Source: Setophaga petechia
Lineage: Eukaryota; Chordata; Aves; Passeriformes; Parulidae
Direction: 5' to 3'
DNA length: 64,000 bases
Assembly (NCBI GenBank): GCA_024362935.1
Contig: JANCRA010000017.1
Coordinates: 20,882,501 to 20,946,500 of the forward strand
This document shows, one piece after another, positions 20,440-32,000 of the stretch. The notes beneath the pieces are model-generated. The model saw only the letters and a program-made list of their open reading frames with translations, made no database searches and was not told the origin of the DNA. Numbering within the stretch: position 1 is the stretch's first letter; every line of letters starts with the position of its first letter. Both the position numbers and the translations under genes were made by a program.

Positions 20440-21000
20440 AGGGCTGGGCCGGCTCCTGCAGCCTGCACCGGGGGCTGTGCCAGGGGCTGTGCCCCGCGGG
20501 CATCCCAAAGCCTGGGAGTGCCCTGGCACTCGGGGCTGGGCTCTGGAAGCCCCGGGCACGCCGGGCTGGGCTCTCGGTGCCAGCCCCGGCTCTCCGGGCT
20601 GGGCTCTCGGTGCCAGCCCCGGCTCTCCGGGCTGGGCTCTACTGCCCGGTGCAGCCCCGGCTCTCCCTGCCAGCCCCGGCTCTCCGGGCTGGGCTCTCGG
20701 TGCCAGCCCCGGCTCTCGGTGCCAGCCCCGCTCTGGGTGAGCTCCAGCCGGGCTCCCCTCCCTCCCTCGCTCGCTGCCCCCGTGCCGGGCACCCTTCGGG
20801 CAGTCTAACAGCGCCTGCAGCCGCGTTCCGGAGCGGCCCCCGGGCTCGGGGATGGGCTCTTACCGCATTGCCAGGGCAGCGCTGCCCGGCCCGCAGCCTC
20901 CGCCGCCCCCTGAACGCCGGGCTGCACCCAGCGGATCCTCCAACAGCGCCAAGGGAGCTCCAAAGCGGCTGGGACACTGCTCCCCACCTGAAACACACCT
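20440..21000. promoter_or_regulatory. CpG-rich segment, possible CpG island or promoter
   Basis: High GC with frequent CpGs, including CCCCGCGGG, GCCGCGTTCCGGAGCGG, CCCGGGCTCGG and CGCCCCCTGAACGCCGGG. On the minus strand, GGCAATGCG before GTAAGAGCC gives a strong donor (exon edge at 20864), as expected for a first exon in a CpG island. Part of the CpG content comes from the 33-bp array inside it. No TATA box or initiator is claimed. Confidence 0.35.
20528..20735. repeat. Minisatellite, 33-bp unit, about six copies
   Basis: Modules CGGGCTGGGCTCT and CGGTGCCAGCCCCGGCTCTC alternate with a 33-bp period; a half-size variant repeats near 20700. CpG dinucleotides are kept in most copies. Confidence 0.92.
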
Positions 21001-21116
21001 GAAACACCCGCGGGGGCAATCCTGCCCATGGGAAACACCTGCGGGGCACTGCTCCCCACCTGAAACACACCTGAAACACCCGCGGGGGAGTCACCCTCCT
21101 CACCTGAAACACCTGG
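20975..21116. repeat. Two-copy repeat, about 71 bp, with CACCTGAAACAC motifs
   Basis: CACTGCTCCCCACCTGAAAC followed by ACACCTGAAACACCCGCGGG occurs at 20975-21016 and again at 21046-21087. On the minus strand each copy contains TTTCAGGTG twice, which resembles joined splice signals. Confidence 0.88.
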
Positions 21117-21439
21117 GCAAGCACAGCATCTCACCTTGCTGGTTCACCTGAGGAGTGAGGGCTGGGCTGGGCTGGGCTGCTCTCCCCTGCACAAGCACAG
21201 CATCTCACCTTGCTGGTTCACCTGAGGAGTGAGGCTGGGCTGGGCTGGGCTGCTCTCCCCTGCACAAACACAGCATCTCACCTTGCTGGTTCACCTGAGG
21301 AGTGAGCACTGGGCTGCGCTGCTCTCCCCTGCACAAACACAGCATCTCACCTTGCTGGTTCACCTGAGGAGTGAGCACTGGGCTGCGCTGCTCTCCCCTG
21401 CACAAGCACAGCATCTCACCTTGCTGGTTCACCTGAGGG
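21117..21439 (-). repeat. Minisatellite, 69-74-bp unit, about 4.5 copies, with splice-like signals
   Basis: Starts of the ACAGCATCTCACC motif at 21123, 21197, 21270, 21339 and 21408 give periods of 74, 73, 69 and 69. On the minus strand each unit carries CCAGCAAG before GTGAGATG (a good donor) and CTGTGTTTGTGCAG (a good acceptor). These lie about 23 bp apart, too close to form a spliceable intron within one unit. Confidence 0.94.
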
Positions 21440-24073
21440 CCATCGTAAAGCTGCCCACACCCCCGGGAACGCTCCCTCGCCCACTGCAGGCTTTGTTTCA
21501 CAGCCACGCTGGAGCCCAGGTGCTGTCAGCATCGGTGCAGCCCCCGGGAGGAGAAGCTGGGCCTGGCCGTGCCAGCAGTGCAGCATTTGGCCCCTCAGCC
21601 CACCCCAGCACGCTCCTGAGGGGGCCATGAACCCCCTCATGTCTGTGAATGCTTTAACCCTCGGCAGCACGAGCTGCCCCAATCAAAAATAAATCAATCT
21701 GCACACACAGCCCCCGAAAATGAACAAACTGTGTCCCTGGGCTGCATCCTGGCTAACCTGGCACGCTTTCAGCACAGTCTGCCTCTCTGTCTGCAGTGCC
21801 ACGGTGTGAACTGCCCCAGGTCTGTGCCTCAAGCCTTGCTTCTATCCACGAGCCCTTGGCATTAGCACAGAGACATAGGAAAGGTAACAGTATTTGAGCT
21901 TTTTCAACCAGAACATTTCTAGCTGTCCTAATTTGGGGCTGTGGGTAGTCAGCAGGAGGGGGTGGGAACAAAAAAAAAGATAAAAACCCCAAACAACCCA
22001 GAGTACTACCCCATAAAACAACTCCTGTGTGATGCTTTCAGCTCAAATCCAGTCTGACATTAATACTTGTCTTTACTCCCCTGGAGAACACAAACATGCT
22101 GAGACTCATTGTATAATACAAATCTGGAGGTTTGTTCATCAAGCTGGGTTGGACTTATAATGGGCCAAAAAATTGGCACAAGTGCAGAGCTGTAAATGTT
22201 TAACTGCAGTGAATCAGGCCAAGTGGGAAATGCCCAAGGAGTCCCCTGGCACAGGGCACCCACGCTGCCCTGTGGCCTTTGGGGAGAGCAGCAGCAGTCA
22301 GGAACAGGCACACAGGGCCTGGCCCCATTTCACATCCCCTGCACCAGCAGCCTCAGAGCAGCACAGGGGCTCTCTCCAGAGCTGCTGTCATGTCCGTGCT
22401 GCTGCAGGGCTGAGCAGGATTTCATCAGGCACTTACTCAGCTAGGGCTGGCCTCCTTTGTTCATGGCAAAGTTCTGGAAGGGAGGTTTCAGCAGCCCCCA
22501 CAGAGCCCTGGCATTCCCCTTCCCCAGCTGCCCCTCCAGCCTCTCCACAGCAATTTCTGTCCCCTCCTGACTGTGGGGAACATGATGGGGACACCCCAAA
22601 GGCAGCCAGGCCCCAGCTGGTCAGAGCTGGCCCATGTGGGATCTCAGCTCATTCATTTCCACGTGGATGCACCCAAGGTATAAATTCATCAGTTTTTGTT
22701 ACAAATTTGATTTTTCCTTTCAGTAAAAACCTGATTTTTTATCAGTAAAACCACAATTTTTAGTATTGACAAGAAATCCAGACACAAACCACAGTGAAGG
22801 CCAAAGGTCACCAGAATATGGCTTTGCTCATTCACCTGAGAGTGGTGCAAAAGCACCAGTGGTAAAGTTTCCCACATCATTCCACTGGCACAATTAGCCA
22901 AAGTTTTAATGCTTCTTATTAATGGAAAACAACAAACAGCTCATATGGAAATTGTACTCTAAGAGCTACAAAATTAAGTTAAATCCAAATAACACTCTAC
23001 CAAACAACTTCAAAAATCATGTTCATCCTTGTCACTGAAATAATTACTGCACCAACCAATGGGAAACTCCTTCCCCTCAGTAACCATGGAAATATTTAAA
23101 GGTTGCCAAAGCTCTGCAATTATGGATTTCCCAATAGTTCCCCTTGTGATGTGGGAACTCAGTGTATTGCACACAGAAAATCAGGGCTTCCTGCCACACT
23201 GTGAAAATGCACTTTAATTATCACAACAGAAAGTGAGAGCTGGTCAAAAGACAGAAACCAGAATTACTCAAAATCAATATAAGACTGCCACCAGCTTGCA
23301 GGATGTGTGTTATCTGCCTTGTTAGAACCACACAGAGCCACACACCGTGTCTATTAAAGGTTGGGAAGCCAGGCAATCCAATTTTTGGTGAGTGCAAAGC
23401 TCTCATGCTATGAATATGGATGAGGCCGTGGCAGCAGGGCTCCGTGCAGCCCATCAAACCCTGCTGGAGCAGGTTCAGTGCAGGAGCCTCCCCCAAATCC
23501 CCTCTGGCCCTGCCCAGCAGCTGGAGCTGCTCCCCGGGCACGCAGGGCACAGACAGGGCACTCCCCTGGGAATGGGGTGGGCTGTGGCAGCAGGGCCAGG
23601 CGACAAGAGGTGACCCCTGTGACCAGCACTGAGCTCTGGGGTCCCTGGGCTCCCTCCTGGGCTCCTCCTCACGTTCCCCCTCTCCCTGGTGCTCCCCTTC
23701 CCCTCTGCCACACATTGTCCCCAAGGACCTCCTACCCCATTCACCTCCCTCCCTGCTCTCCTCCATGGTCCCTGTGCCATCCCCACAGCCCCTGCGCCCC
23801 ACAGGTGCCACTGTCTGCTCCAGGTTCAGTCATGCACCCCCAGAGCAGCTCCTGCCACCAATCACAGGGAAAGTCCACGGGATGGTGTTATCCCATCCAG
23901 GGAGAGCCTCCCTGAGAGGAAAGCTCTGGGAGAGCCTCCCTGAGAGGAAAGCTCTGGGAGAGCCTCCAGAGGAAAGCTCTGCCTTCCCCTTCAAGCTCTT
24001 CGCTTGCCCAGCACAGAGAGCTCAGCCCCACAAAGGGAGCCCTCCCTCACTCCCCCCTGCTGCACGAGCAGAC
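21440..24073. other. Unique DNA, no gene seen
   Basis: About 2.6 kb. It holds GC-rich blocks (21440-21640, 22240-22640, 23400-23960) and AT-rich blocks (22680-23240). Overlapping open frames on both strands at 23220-23940 have no recognisable content. Only the small repeat at 23903-23979 is listed separately. Confidence 0.5.
23903..23979. repeat. Short tandem repeat, 28-bp unit, about 2.7 copies
   Basis: GGGAGAGCCTCCCTGAGAGG followed by AAAGCTCT repeats, the last copy losing CCTGAG. Confidence 0.92.
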
Positions 24074-24226
24074 TCTGTAAATTCTCTATAAATTCTCTAT
24101 AAATTCTCTGTAAATTCTCTGTAAATTCTCTGCAAATTCTCTATAAATTCTCTATAAATTCTCTGTAAATTCTCTGTAAATTCTCTGTGAATTCTCTGTA
24201 AATTCTCTGTGAATTCTCTGTACATC
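24074..24226. repeat. AT-rich minisatellite, 11-bp unit, about 14 copies
   Basis: The unit is AATTCTCTGTA with ATA/GTA/GTG/GCA variants. It is the only strongly AT-rich array in the window. The minus-strand frame (NLQRIYREFTE pattern) is an artefact. Confidence 0.95.
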
Positions 24227-25924
24227 CTCACAAGGAGGTGATTAAACAGGACTGACACAGCCCCTGGCAGATGGGGGTGCTGAAGGAGCCTGCTGCCAGC
24301 AGAGCAGCACAGAGAGAGGAGCTCACCCAGCTCAGCTCTCTGGCACCCCTGACCTGGCTCCTCGTGGGGCACACGTGATTTCTCAGCAGTGAAATCTCCA
24401 TCAGGCTCAGTGGTACCTTTAGAAAGCAATGCCAATCTATGTATTATTTATCTTTGACACTTCAGATCGCTGGAGTTAAAAGCACTTCCCTCCATTTCCT
24501 TTTTTTTTCTTGTACTCCTATCATTATCCTTGGATCACTTTGAGTCTAATGGACTCTGCATGTGCCAAGTGGAAAAAAATCTCAAGCATGCTTGAGATAA
24601 AAGTTGCCTCTCTGTCTTTATAGGAAACCATTGTTCCACAAAGCCTTTCAGTGCTGGACTTCCTAGCTCTAGGAATGTTTCTGGAGGCAGCACTGCTGCG
24701 TGTTAGTGAGTACACACCAGCAGCACCAATCCTTAGCTGACAGTCCAATCCTTTCTCAGCTTCCCTCCCCACAAAAGCTCCTCAAACATGACAGTGCTGA
24801 GCTACACAACAAAGGGGGAGAGCAGCTCCCACAGAGGCAGCTCCTGCCTTCCCTGCCCAGCTCCCAGTGCCTGAGCCTTGCCTCTGACACTCAGTCACAC
24901 TGGAGGGACCCTGCACAGCCAGAGCACTTGGGCCACTGTTCTGGGCCTTTCCCCAGCTCAGAACTACTGTCAGTGTGCCTCAGACTGACGCAGAAATCAC
25001 ACACAGCCCTTGCTCTCCAAGAGGCTGATTCCCTCTCCAGCTGATGTTCTCAAACCACAGAGGTGTATGACACAGTCACCTTGAGGGAATCTGCTCGTGG
25101 AATGACCTTGCTGCTCTTTTTACTTCTTGTTGAGTCATTCAGGAGACCACCCTGGCCACCACCCGGATTCTGCCCACACAGAAAAGCCCCACAAAGCTCA
25201 GCAGTTCCCATCTGCTTCCCTGGCTTGCTGGCCCTGGGCACACGAGACAAAAAGGGTGAGCTGGTCAGCAGCTCCTCTTGTCCCTGACCTCACCGTGAGG
25301 CCCCTCCTGTCACAAACCTCAGTGACAGGGGAGCCGTGTGATTTGATATGGCAGCACATTCCCCAGAGCTCCCTAAGGGCCAGAACGATTCCAGAACCCC
25401 AATTCCTGTCAAATCCACCTGGGCACCACCCAGCACAGACCACCAGAGTCTGGAAACTTGGTGGATGCTGACTTACTTCTCCTACTGCCTGGTGCAATCT
25501 CTCTGGACATCAACAGACTGACAAGATGCTTGCTAGCAATTATTCCATAAAATGTCTTGGAAACATGGAAATCCTGGGTTTCCTGCTGAAGTGAGATGGT
25601 CTCTGAACGTGCAGTGTCCTGCACAGAGCAGCTCAGCCCTCAGCCTGCAGCTCTCACACAGTTGTTTGTGCTCACACTCCAGCAAATGAAAAGACTTTCG
25701 TGCTTGACAGGAAACAGTGATTAGAGAGCTGAAAGCATCAGGGCTTGTAAATGTGGAATTAAACCTTTATTGAATTTGAGATTATTTTGCAGTAGGAAAT
25801 CGCACAGGTCTTTCATTTAATGTGCTGATTACAGGTGACTCACCTTTCCAGACAAATCAGGGTTTAATCAAATTATGACAGCCTAAAGCAACAGCATTGC
25901 TGAGCTGAGACTGTGCAAGAGGCT
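24227..25924. other. Unique DNA, no gene seen
   Basis: About 1.7 kb of mixed composition. Several open frames near 100-114 codons on both strands lack recognisable domains. No transposon or array is present. Confidence 0.5.
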
Positions 25925-26120
25925 GAAGGGGACAGACCCCTCTGGGGTGCAGCATCTCCCCTAACACAGAGCTGACTCCATGGGAATGTGGAACAGGGTA
26001 AAGGGGACAGACCCCATGCAGCATCTCCCCTAACATAGAGCTGACTCCATGGGAATGTGAGGGACAGACCCCTCTGGGGTGCAGCATCTCCCCTAACACA
26101 CAGCTGACTCCACAGGGATC
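25925..26120. repeat. Three-copy repeat, about 75/57/60 bp
   Basis: Each copy contains GGGACAGACCCC, then GCAGCATCTCCCCTAACA and GCTGACTCCATGGGAATGTG. The GACAG starts at 25931, 26006 and 26063 show that the middle copy lacks a CTCTGGGGT-type segment. Confidence 0.92.
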
Positions 26121-27302
26121 TGCCCATGCAGCCTCTCAGGGTTATGGGCCAAAACCTGGACTCACTTAGAAATAACACAAATATGGCAAGTATTCCAAGA
26201 GAATAAATAAAGAAAGAAATACATAAATAAACTGAAGATCATGCTAACACCACACCTCCTGTCTGTCTCAAAGCTCCCTTTACACAAACAGGAAAATGGG
26301 CTTTGATGGTTTAAATTCAAGCACCTACTGCATTGCCATCACAATGCACACTGACTGAGGTGGGTAAGGATACCCTGAGCATGGATAATTCCATCAACTA
26401 GCATTCCACAGTGGGAATCTTTTTCTATTTAGTACTTATTAGTCAGAGTTGTAAGTTGGTGGTGATTTTATACACTTTTTTATGATGTGTAAATCCATTT
26501 CTTGACTTAAAATAACTTTAGAATGTTTTTGTGTTTTAGAATGATTGCTAAAGTTGTGGGGTTGGGATTTATTGGCAGTTTTATATGCCTGTAGCAATAT
26601 ACAGTTTAAAAACTGAGCTGTAAAGAAATTTATAAAAAAGCCCTCCTAGAATGTAAGGTAATTGGAAAGCAATGTTCTCCCTACCAGGAAATAATTTTAC
26701 AAATGGAACCCATATTTCTGTAAATAAACATCTGCCTTCTCATTAGCTTCACATCAACCTGTACTGAAATATACATCAGAGGAGTCTGTCAAAGCAGCCA
26801 CAAAGGAAAAGCAAGAGCAGAGTTTAAAAACAAAGCCTTCAAAAATCGTTATGCTTTTCAAGTCCAAGCAGTAAATAGGACAGGAGAATGACAGGAGAAT
26901 TGGCAACAGAATCTCACAACTTAAAAAAAAAAAAAATTTTTTTAAACATAAATCTTTCGTTTGGCCAACTGTCCACAAGTGGTTTGCAGGGAAAAGAGAC
27001 AGACGTGAGATTCTGACACACCGTGAAATCCCATCCCAAAAAATGCAATCAAGAGTCCCAGCCCAGCTGTCAGCCAGCACACGAGCCCAGCAGACAGGGC
27101 TGGGGACCACAGAGCAGCTCAGGCTCCCAGTTTGCTATTCTGCTTCTTAAGAGCAAAGGATGAATCTGGCTTCTAAAAGAGCACAGGATCAATACCAATG
27201 AGAACATAATTAGAAGATATTAAAGAAAAAAAAAAGAAAAAACAGTGTACTTGGAGAAGAATGTGTCCTTGCAGAGCAGGCTGTGTGTGGCACTGCTGAG
27301 TC
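26121..27302. other. Unique AT-rich DNA
   Basis: No gene seen. It includes an A14T7 run at 26923-26943 that is self-complementary over seven base pairs. No poly-A retrogene or LINE body is visible next to it. Confidence 0.55.
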
Positions 27303-28000
27303 ACTGCTGGGCCTGCATGGGGACAGTGCTGGGCCTGCATGGGGACACTGCTGAGCCTGCATGGGGACACTGCTGGGTCTGCATGGGGACAGTGCTGAAC
27401 CTGCATGGGGACACTGCTGGGCCTGCATGGGGACACTGCTGAACCTGCATGGGGACACTGCTGAGCCTGCATGGGGACAGTGCTGAGCCTGGGCCTGCAT
27501 GGGGACACTGCTGAGACTGGGCATGCATGGGGACACTGCTGGGCCTGCATGGGGACACTGCTGAGACTGGGCCTGCTTGGGGACACTGCTGGGCCTGCAT
27601 GGGGACACTGCTGGGCCTGCATGGGGACACTGCTGAACCTGCATGGGGACAGTGCTGAACCTGCATGGGGACACTGCTGAACCTGCATGGGGACACTGCT
27701 GGGCCTGCATGGGGACACTGCTGAGACTGGGCCTGCATGGGGACACTGCTGAACCTGTATGGGGACACTGCTGAACCTGCATGGGGACACTGCTGAACCT
27801 GCATGGGGACACTGCTGAACCTGTATGGGGACAGTGCTGAACCTGCATGGGGACACTGCTGAACCTGCATGGGGACACTGCTGAGACTGGGCCTGCATGG
27901 GAACACTGCTGAACCTGCATGGGGACAGTGCTGGGCCTGCATGGGGACAGTGCTGGGCCTGCATGGGGACACTGCTGGGCCTGCATGGGGACACTGCTGA
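27303..28000. repeat. Minisatellite, 22-bp unit, about 31 copies
   Basis: The unit is GGGCCTGCATGGGGACACTG plus CT. There are variants GAACCTGCATGG, ACAGTGCTG and TGTATGG, and longer copies carrying an extra GAGACTGG. Minus-strand frames of about 400 codons (QCPHAGSAVSPCR pattern) come from the repeat. Confidence 0.97.
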
Positions 28001-28084
28001 GAGCTGGGTCTGGCTTGAGGAGGCTCTGGGAAGCCCCAGGGCACGGAGAGGGGCTGCTCTAGACCCAGGCTGGAGCTGCAGGAA

Positions 28085-28125
28085 CGCTCTTCTCTCTTCT
28101 CTTTTCTCTCTTCTCTCTTTCTCAC
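28085..28125 (+). repeat. Pyrimidine tract
   Basis: A CTTCTCT-type polypyrimidine stretch of about 40 bases. It ends CTCACAGAG and so resembles a 3' splice signal on the plus strand, but no clear exon follows. Confidence 0.85.
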
Positions 28126-28652
28126 AGAGCTGCTGCCCGTGCCCTGGGACAGCCACATCTCTGCCAGGCAATCCCCTGTCTCTGCTGGAGCCACCCCTAC
28201 CCAAACCCCCTTTCCCTGTCCCCAGAGCTGGATGCTGCTGGGATCCCCGAGCATGACTGGGCACACTGGAACTGCTCCCCCTGAAGAACCAGACAGGAGC
28301 ACCTGGGGGATGCTCTGCTCTGCTTTCCTGGAAAAATGGCATTTGGTGATCTGCCCCCACAGCACCCCGGGCAGCTCTCCCTGGGGGGAACAGGAGCTTG
28401 CAGAATGAACACAGAGCAAACACAGGGCTCCAGTCTCATCCAGGAGTGAGTGAGCAGAGACCTGCGGGGCTGCTCTGATGCTCTGTGACATTCCTCGTGG
28501 CTGGGCTGGGAAGGACCAGAGAGCTCAGCCCTGAACTGAAAGGCCTGCCCTGGGTTAAAAGCAAAACAGATTTTAAAAAGCACTGAAACCTTCCCTCTCC
28601 AGCCCCAGGTACTCAGAAATGCTGAGCTTTCCTCACACAGTCCTGCTCACAG

Positions 28653-28717
28653 TGAAGGGGTTGTCAAGGAGCCCAGGGGAGGAGGAGGAGCTGCTCTCTG
28701 AGATGAAGGCAGCAGGT
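28653..28717 (+). other. Candidate exon (65 bp), plus strand
   Basis: TCCTGCTCACAG precedes 65 bp ending AAGGCAGCAG before GTGAGAGC. One frame reads KGLSRSPGEEEELLSEMKAA plus one base. The donor is strong and the acceptor tract interrupted. The acidic, non-repetitive peptide is plausible but not recognised. It joins in phase to 29033-29075. Confidence 0.22.
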
Positions 28718-28756
28718 GAGAGCCCAGCCCAGCCCCGTGCAGCTCCCTGGAGAGGG

Positions 28757-28955
28757 GAAAGCAGCTCCATCCATCCCAGAGCAGCTCCATCCATCCCAGA
28801 GCAGAGCAGCAGCTCCATCCATCCCAGAGCAGCAGCTCCATCCATCCCAGAGCAGCTCCATCCATCCCAGAGCAGCTCCATGCACCCAGAGCAGAGCAGC
28901 AGCTCCATCCATCCCAGAGCAGAGCAGCAGCTCCATCCATCCCAGAGCAGCAGCT
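28757..28955. repeat. Minisatellite, 20-bp core unit, about nine copies
   Basis: The unit AGAGCAGCTCCATCCATCCC has occasional extra AGAGC or AGC and one CATGCACCC copy. It lies wholly between the two candidate plus-strand exons and would be intronic if they are real. Confidence 0.94.
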
Positions 28956-29032
28956 CACAGCTCTGGTGTCCCCAGGTCACTGGGTGGCTCAGGGAGCAGC
29001 ACTCAGCTCTGCCTGCCTGGTTCCCCTTGCAG

Positions 29033-29075
29033 CACTGGAGCAGCTGGACAGGCACCAAGGCCGAGCTTCCCAAAG
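29033..29075 (+). other. Candidate exon (43 bp), plus strand
   Basis: CCTGCCTGGTTCCCCTTGCAG is a very good 3' splice signal; the 43 bp end CCCAAAG before GTATAAAA. Joined to 28653-28717 the frame continues as A-LEQLDRHQGRASQ plus two bases. No downstream partner was identified. Confidence 0.22.
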
Positions 29076-32000
29076 GTATAAAACATTCGTGTCTCATGTG
29101 CCATGGGATATCAGTCCAGGCACTGCACTGGAATTGGCAGCATCCCAATGCTCAGCAGGAACATTTCCTGGAATCACATTTGCTTTGGGAGACTGGTAAC
29201 TTCAGCACCTCACACTCTTCTGCCAAATCAGCCTCCATTTCATAAGAAATTAAGACTGAATTTCATCAGAATTTCTGAATTCCCTAAAAAAGTAAGAGTC
29301 AATTAGGGAATAAACTCAGTGGATTAGTCCAGAGGGGCATTTGTCCCATTTGTTGAGGCAGGGGCCAAGACCAGGACTTTGTTTCTTTACAAGGAGCAGC
29401 AATCCTGGAGAGTCTGTCCCCACCATGAACTTCAGTTATGTCTGAAAGCCACCTACACACTCTCCCCCAGGCAAGTTGGGATTTTTCCTTGCAGCTTTTG
29501 CCCTTGCCCTGGCAGCAGTGCTGGGTTCCACGAGCAGAGCACACACCTTGTGCAGAAGCATCTTCTGGGGAGCTGAACTGCAGCTTCACCAAGGTCCTCT
29601 CAAGCCCTGTGCCCACAAATCCCTGAATTCACCCTTTGACAACCTCAGACTGGTAGGGGGCCTGTAAGGGACAAAACGCAGAAAAGTTTCATTCAAAGCA
29701 AAGTTATTTGCTTAGGAACCCTGCTTGAATTCCCAAGCAGCCTGTAAGAGAAAAACAGCAGGTAAAGTTTCAGTGCAAACATGGCAAGACTTTATTGGGT
29801 GCTGGAAGTTATTTAGCAACTTGTGGCTGGCCCTGTGCCCACCATCAGCTATTACTGCACTGTATTTTTGCATAGATTTGAGTGGAACTCCTCAAAAACC
29901 ACACCCAGGAGGTGCAGTTAGCCATATTTTGCTTGTTTATGCAGTTAATAAATGATGCAATTATTACAATTATTAATTATGACAATTATTAACGATGACA
30001 ATTATTCCCAAGGACAGGCAGACACAGCACTGGTGTGGGGCATGTTCCCTCCCTGCTTGTGCCACAGCAGGGCAGTGCCTTCCTCACACAGAGCTCAGCA
30101 CATCCCCATGCTGATGGAAAGCTGCCCTAGCACGGCCCTGACACAGCCCTGGGAACAGATAAATCAGTACATTTTGACTGAAGAATGCATTCTAATACTG
30201 CATTAATAAAACAAAAAGCTGCCTGGTTATGAAGGATCAAAAATAACTGTAGAGATGGGAAACCCTGAGGAATGTCCTTGGTAGAATCCAGGGGAGAGGC
30301 ACCTCATGGGTTTGCAAATCACTTCTGCTCTGTTTCCTGTTTGTACCTTATGAAAACTGCTTTTTCCTCAAAACAACTGTTCAATAAACACCATTTCTCC
30401 TCCCTATATTTTCCCCCTTGAAGAAAAAGCAGAAAGGCTTTTGCAGTAGAAACAGCTCCCTCCCATGTTAGCAGCCAAGGTTTTAAAGGAGGATGTTCCA
30501 TCCCTCTTGACCCTTTGGGCAGTCCTGTAGCAGCTGCTCCCTGTCCCCTGCTGCACACACTGATCCTCCATCAGTCCCACCACACAGCTTTTAGCTCCTG
30601 AGCTGACACAGTTTTCCAATACCACACATTTTTGCCTGGTTTTAATACTGTATTTACTTTCTTTGATTGCCACTGCTCATATTCTTTAAATTATCATTTT
30701 TCATGAGCTCTGTGCTGGCTCACAAAGGCTGAAGCTCCACTTGGGATGCACCGTTTGAGAGGAAGAGCAAACTCCAGCCCCAGAGTGCCAGGAGGGGATG
30801 AATCATTGCACATACCAAAAATCAAAAACACAGCTCACATAAGACTCACAAGTGAGGCATAAAAGATGGAGTTCAAATCCAAAATTGACAAAGTAATTTG
30901 CGTTGATGCAGCGCACTGAGACCAATCTGTTGCAGAAAGAAAGCAGCAAAGCTCACAGAGTGCTGGGGTGGTCTGACCCAGGAGGGAAAGGAGCTGGCCA
31001 CCCAGAGACCACCACTAATGCCCAGCCCCTGGACCACCCCAGGGCTGAATTTATTACTGTCAGCACAGGACAGCTTAGGAAATGAGCAGCTGCTGGGAGA
31101 CACTCAGTGAGCAGCATGACCGATCACCTGGGGGATTCAGCAAGACACAGGATCAGGGCCAGCTGTGCTGCTTAATCCTCTCTGCTGAATATTTTAAACA
31201 TTTAAGCTGACTGGAGAGTAAAAGCAGAAAGCAGCAAACCAATAAGCTTTCCTTCCTTAGGCCTAAAGAAGGAATGACCAATATTTTTCTCACCCAAAAG
31301 ATTAAGAGGAGGATGCTCCTGGTGGCAGCTGGACCCTGTGAGGGTGGCTCAGGATGAAGCTGGCCCCAGGTCTGTGCTTTGGCCTTCAGAGAATGGCCCA
31401 GACCCTCCAGATGAAGCTGATGCTTTCCCACCAGGTGGTTTTATCAGTCCAGAGTTAGGCTCAGTTTTAAGAGCACCAACAACAGGGGAACTTGCAGCTT
31501 GCCCAGGGTGGAATGTCACAGCACACCTGGAAGCATCCCTGCAGGTGTGCTTCTTACTGGAAGCTGTTCCTGGCAAGGGGGAGATGGAAAAAGGAAAAAG
31601 TGAAACCTCTGGTGCTGCTCATGGCCACCAATCCATTTCTGTGGGGGCAGAAAGTGTTTGCTTTACACTCACAGTTCTACAGAGTACGTGCCAGAGCAGC
31701 TGCACTGGAGGGATACTGCAGCAGCCTCTGGGCCAAGAAGAAAGAAGAAAGAAGAAAAAAGAATTCTGTGTAAAAAGTTTCACATTTTAGACAGGACTTG
31801 TGGAAGTCTAAAATCTCAAACACCTCCCCAAAGAAAGACCAGACCTTCCTGTAAAATAACCCAGATCACACAGAGCTGAACTAGAAAAAGTGCAACTCTT
31901 GGAAGAGCACTATAGAAATGCAGGAGCATTTTTATTATTCTAATTATTACCATAATCATTATTAGCAGCCAGCTGCCCTGTAGCTGCCATCCCACACCCT

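Noticed and set aside
26881..26960. A14T7 run as a retrogene or LINE poly-A tail
   Set aside because: No coding remnant, target-site duplication or element body lies beside it; avian CR1 elements lack poly-A tails.
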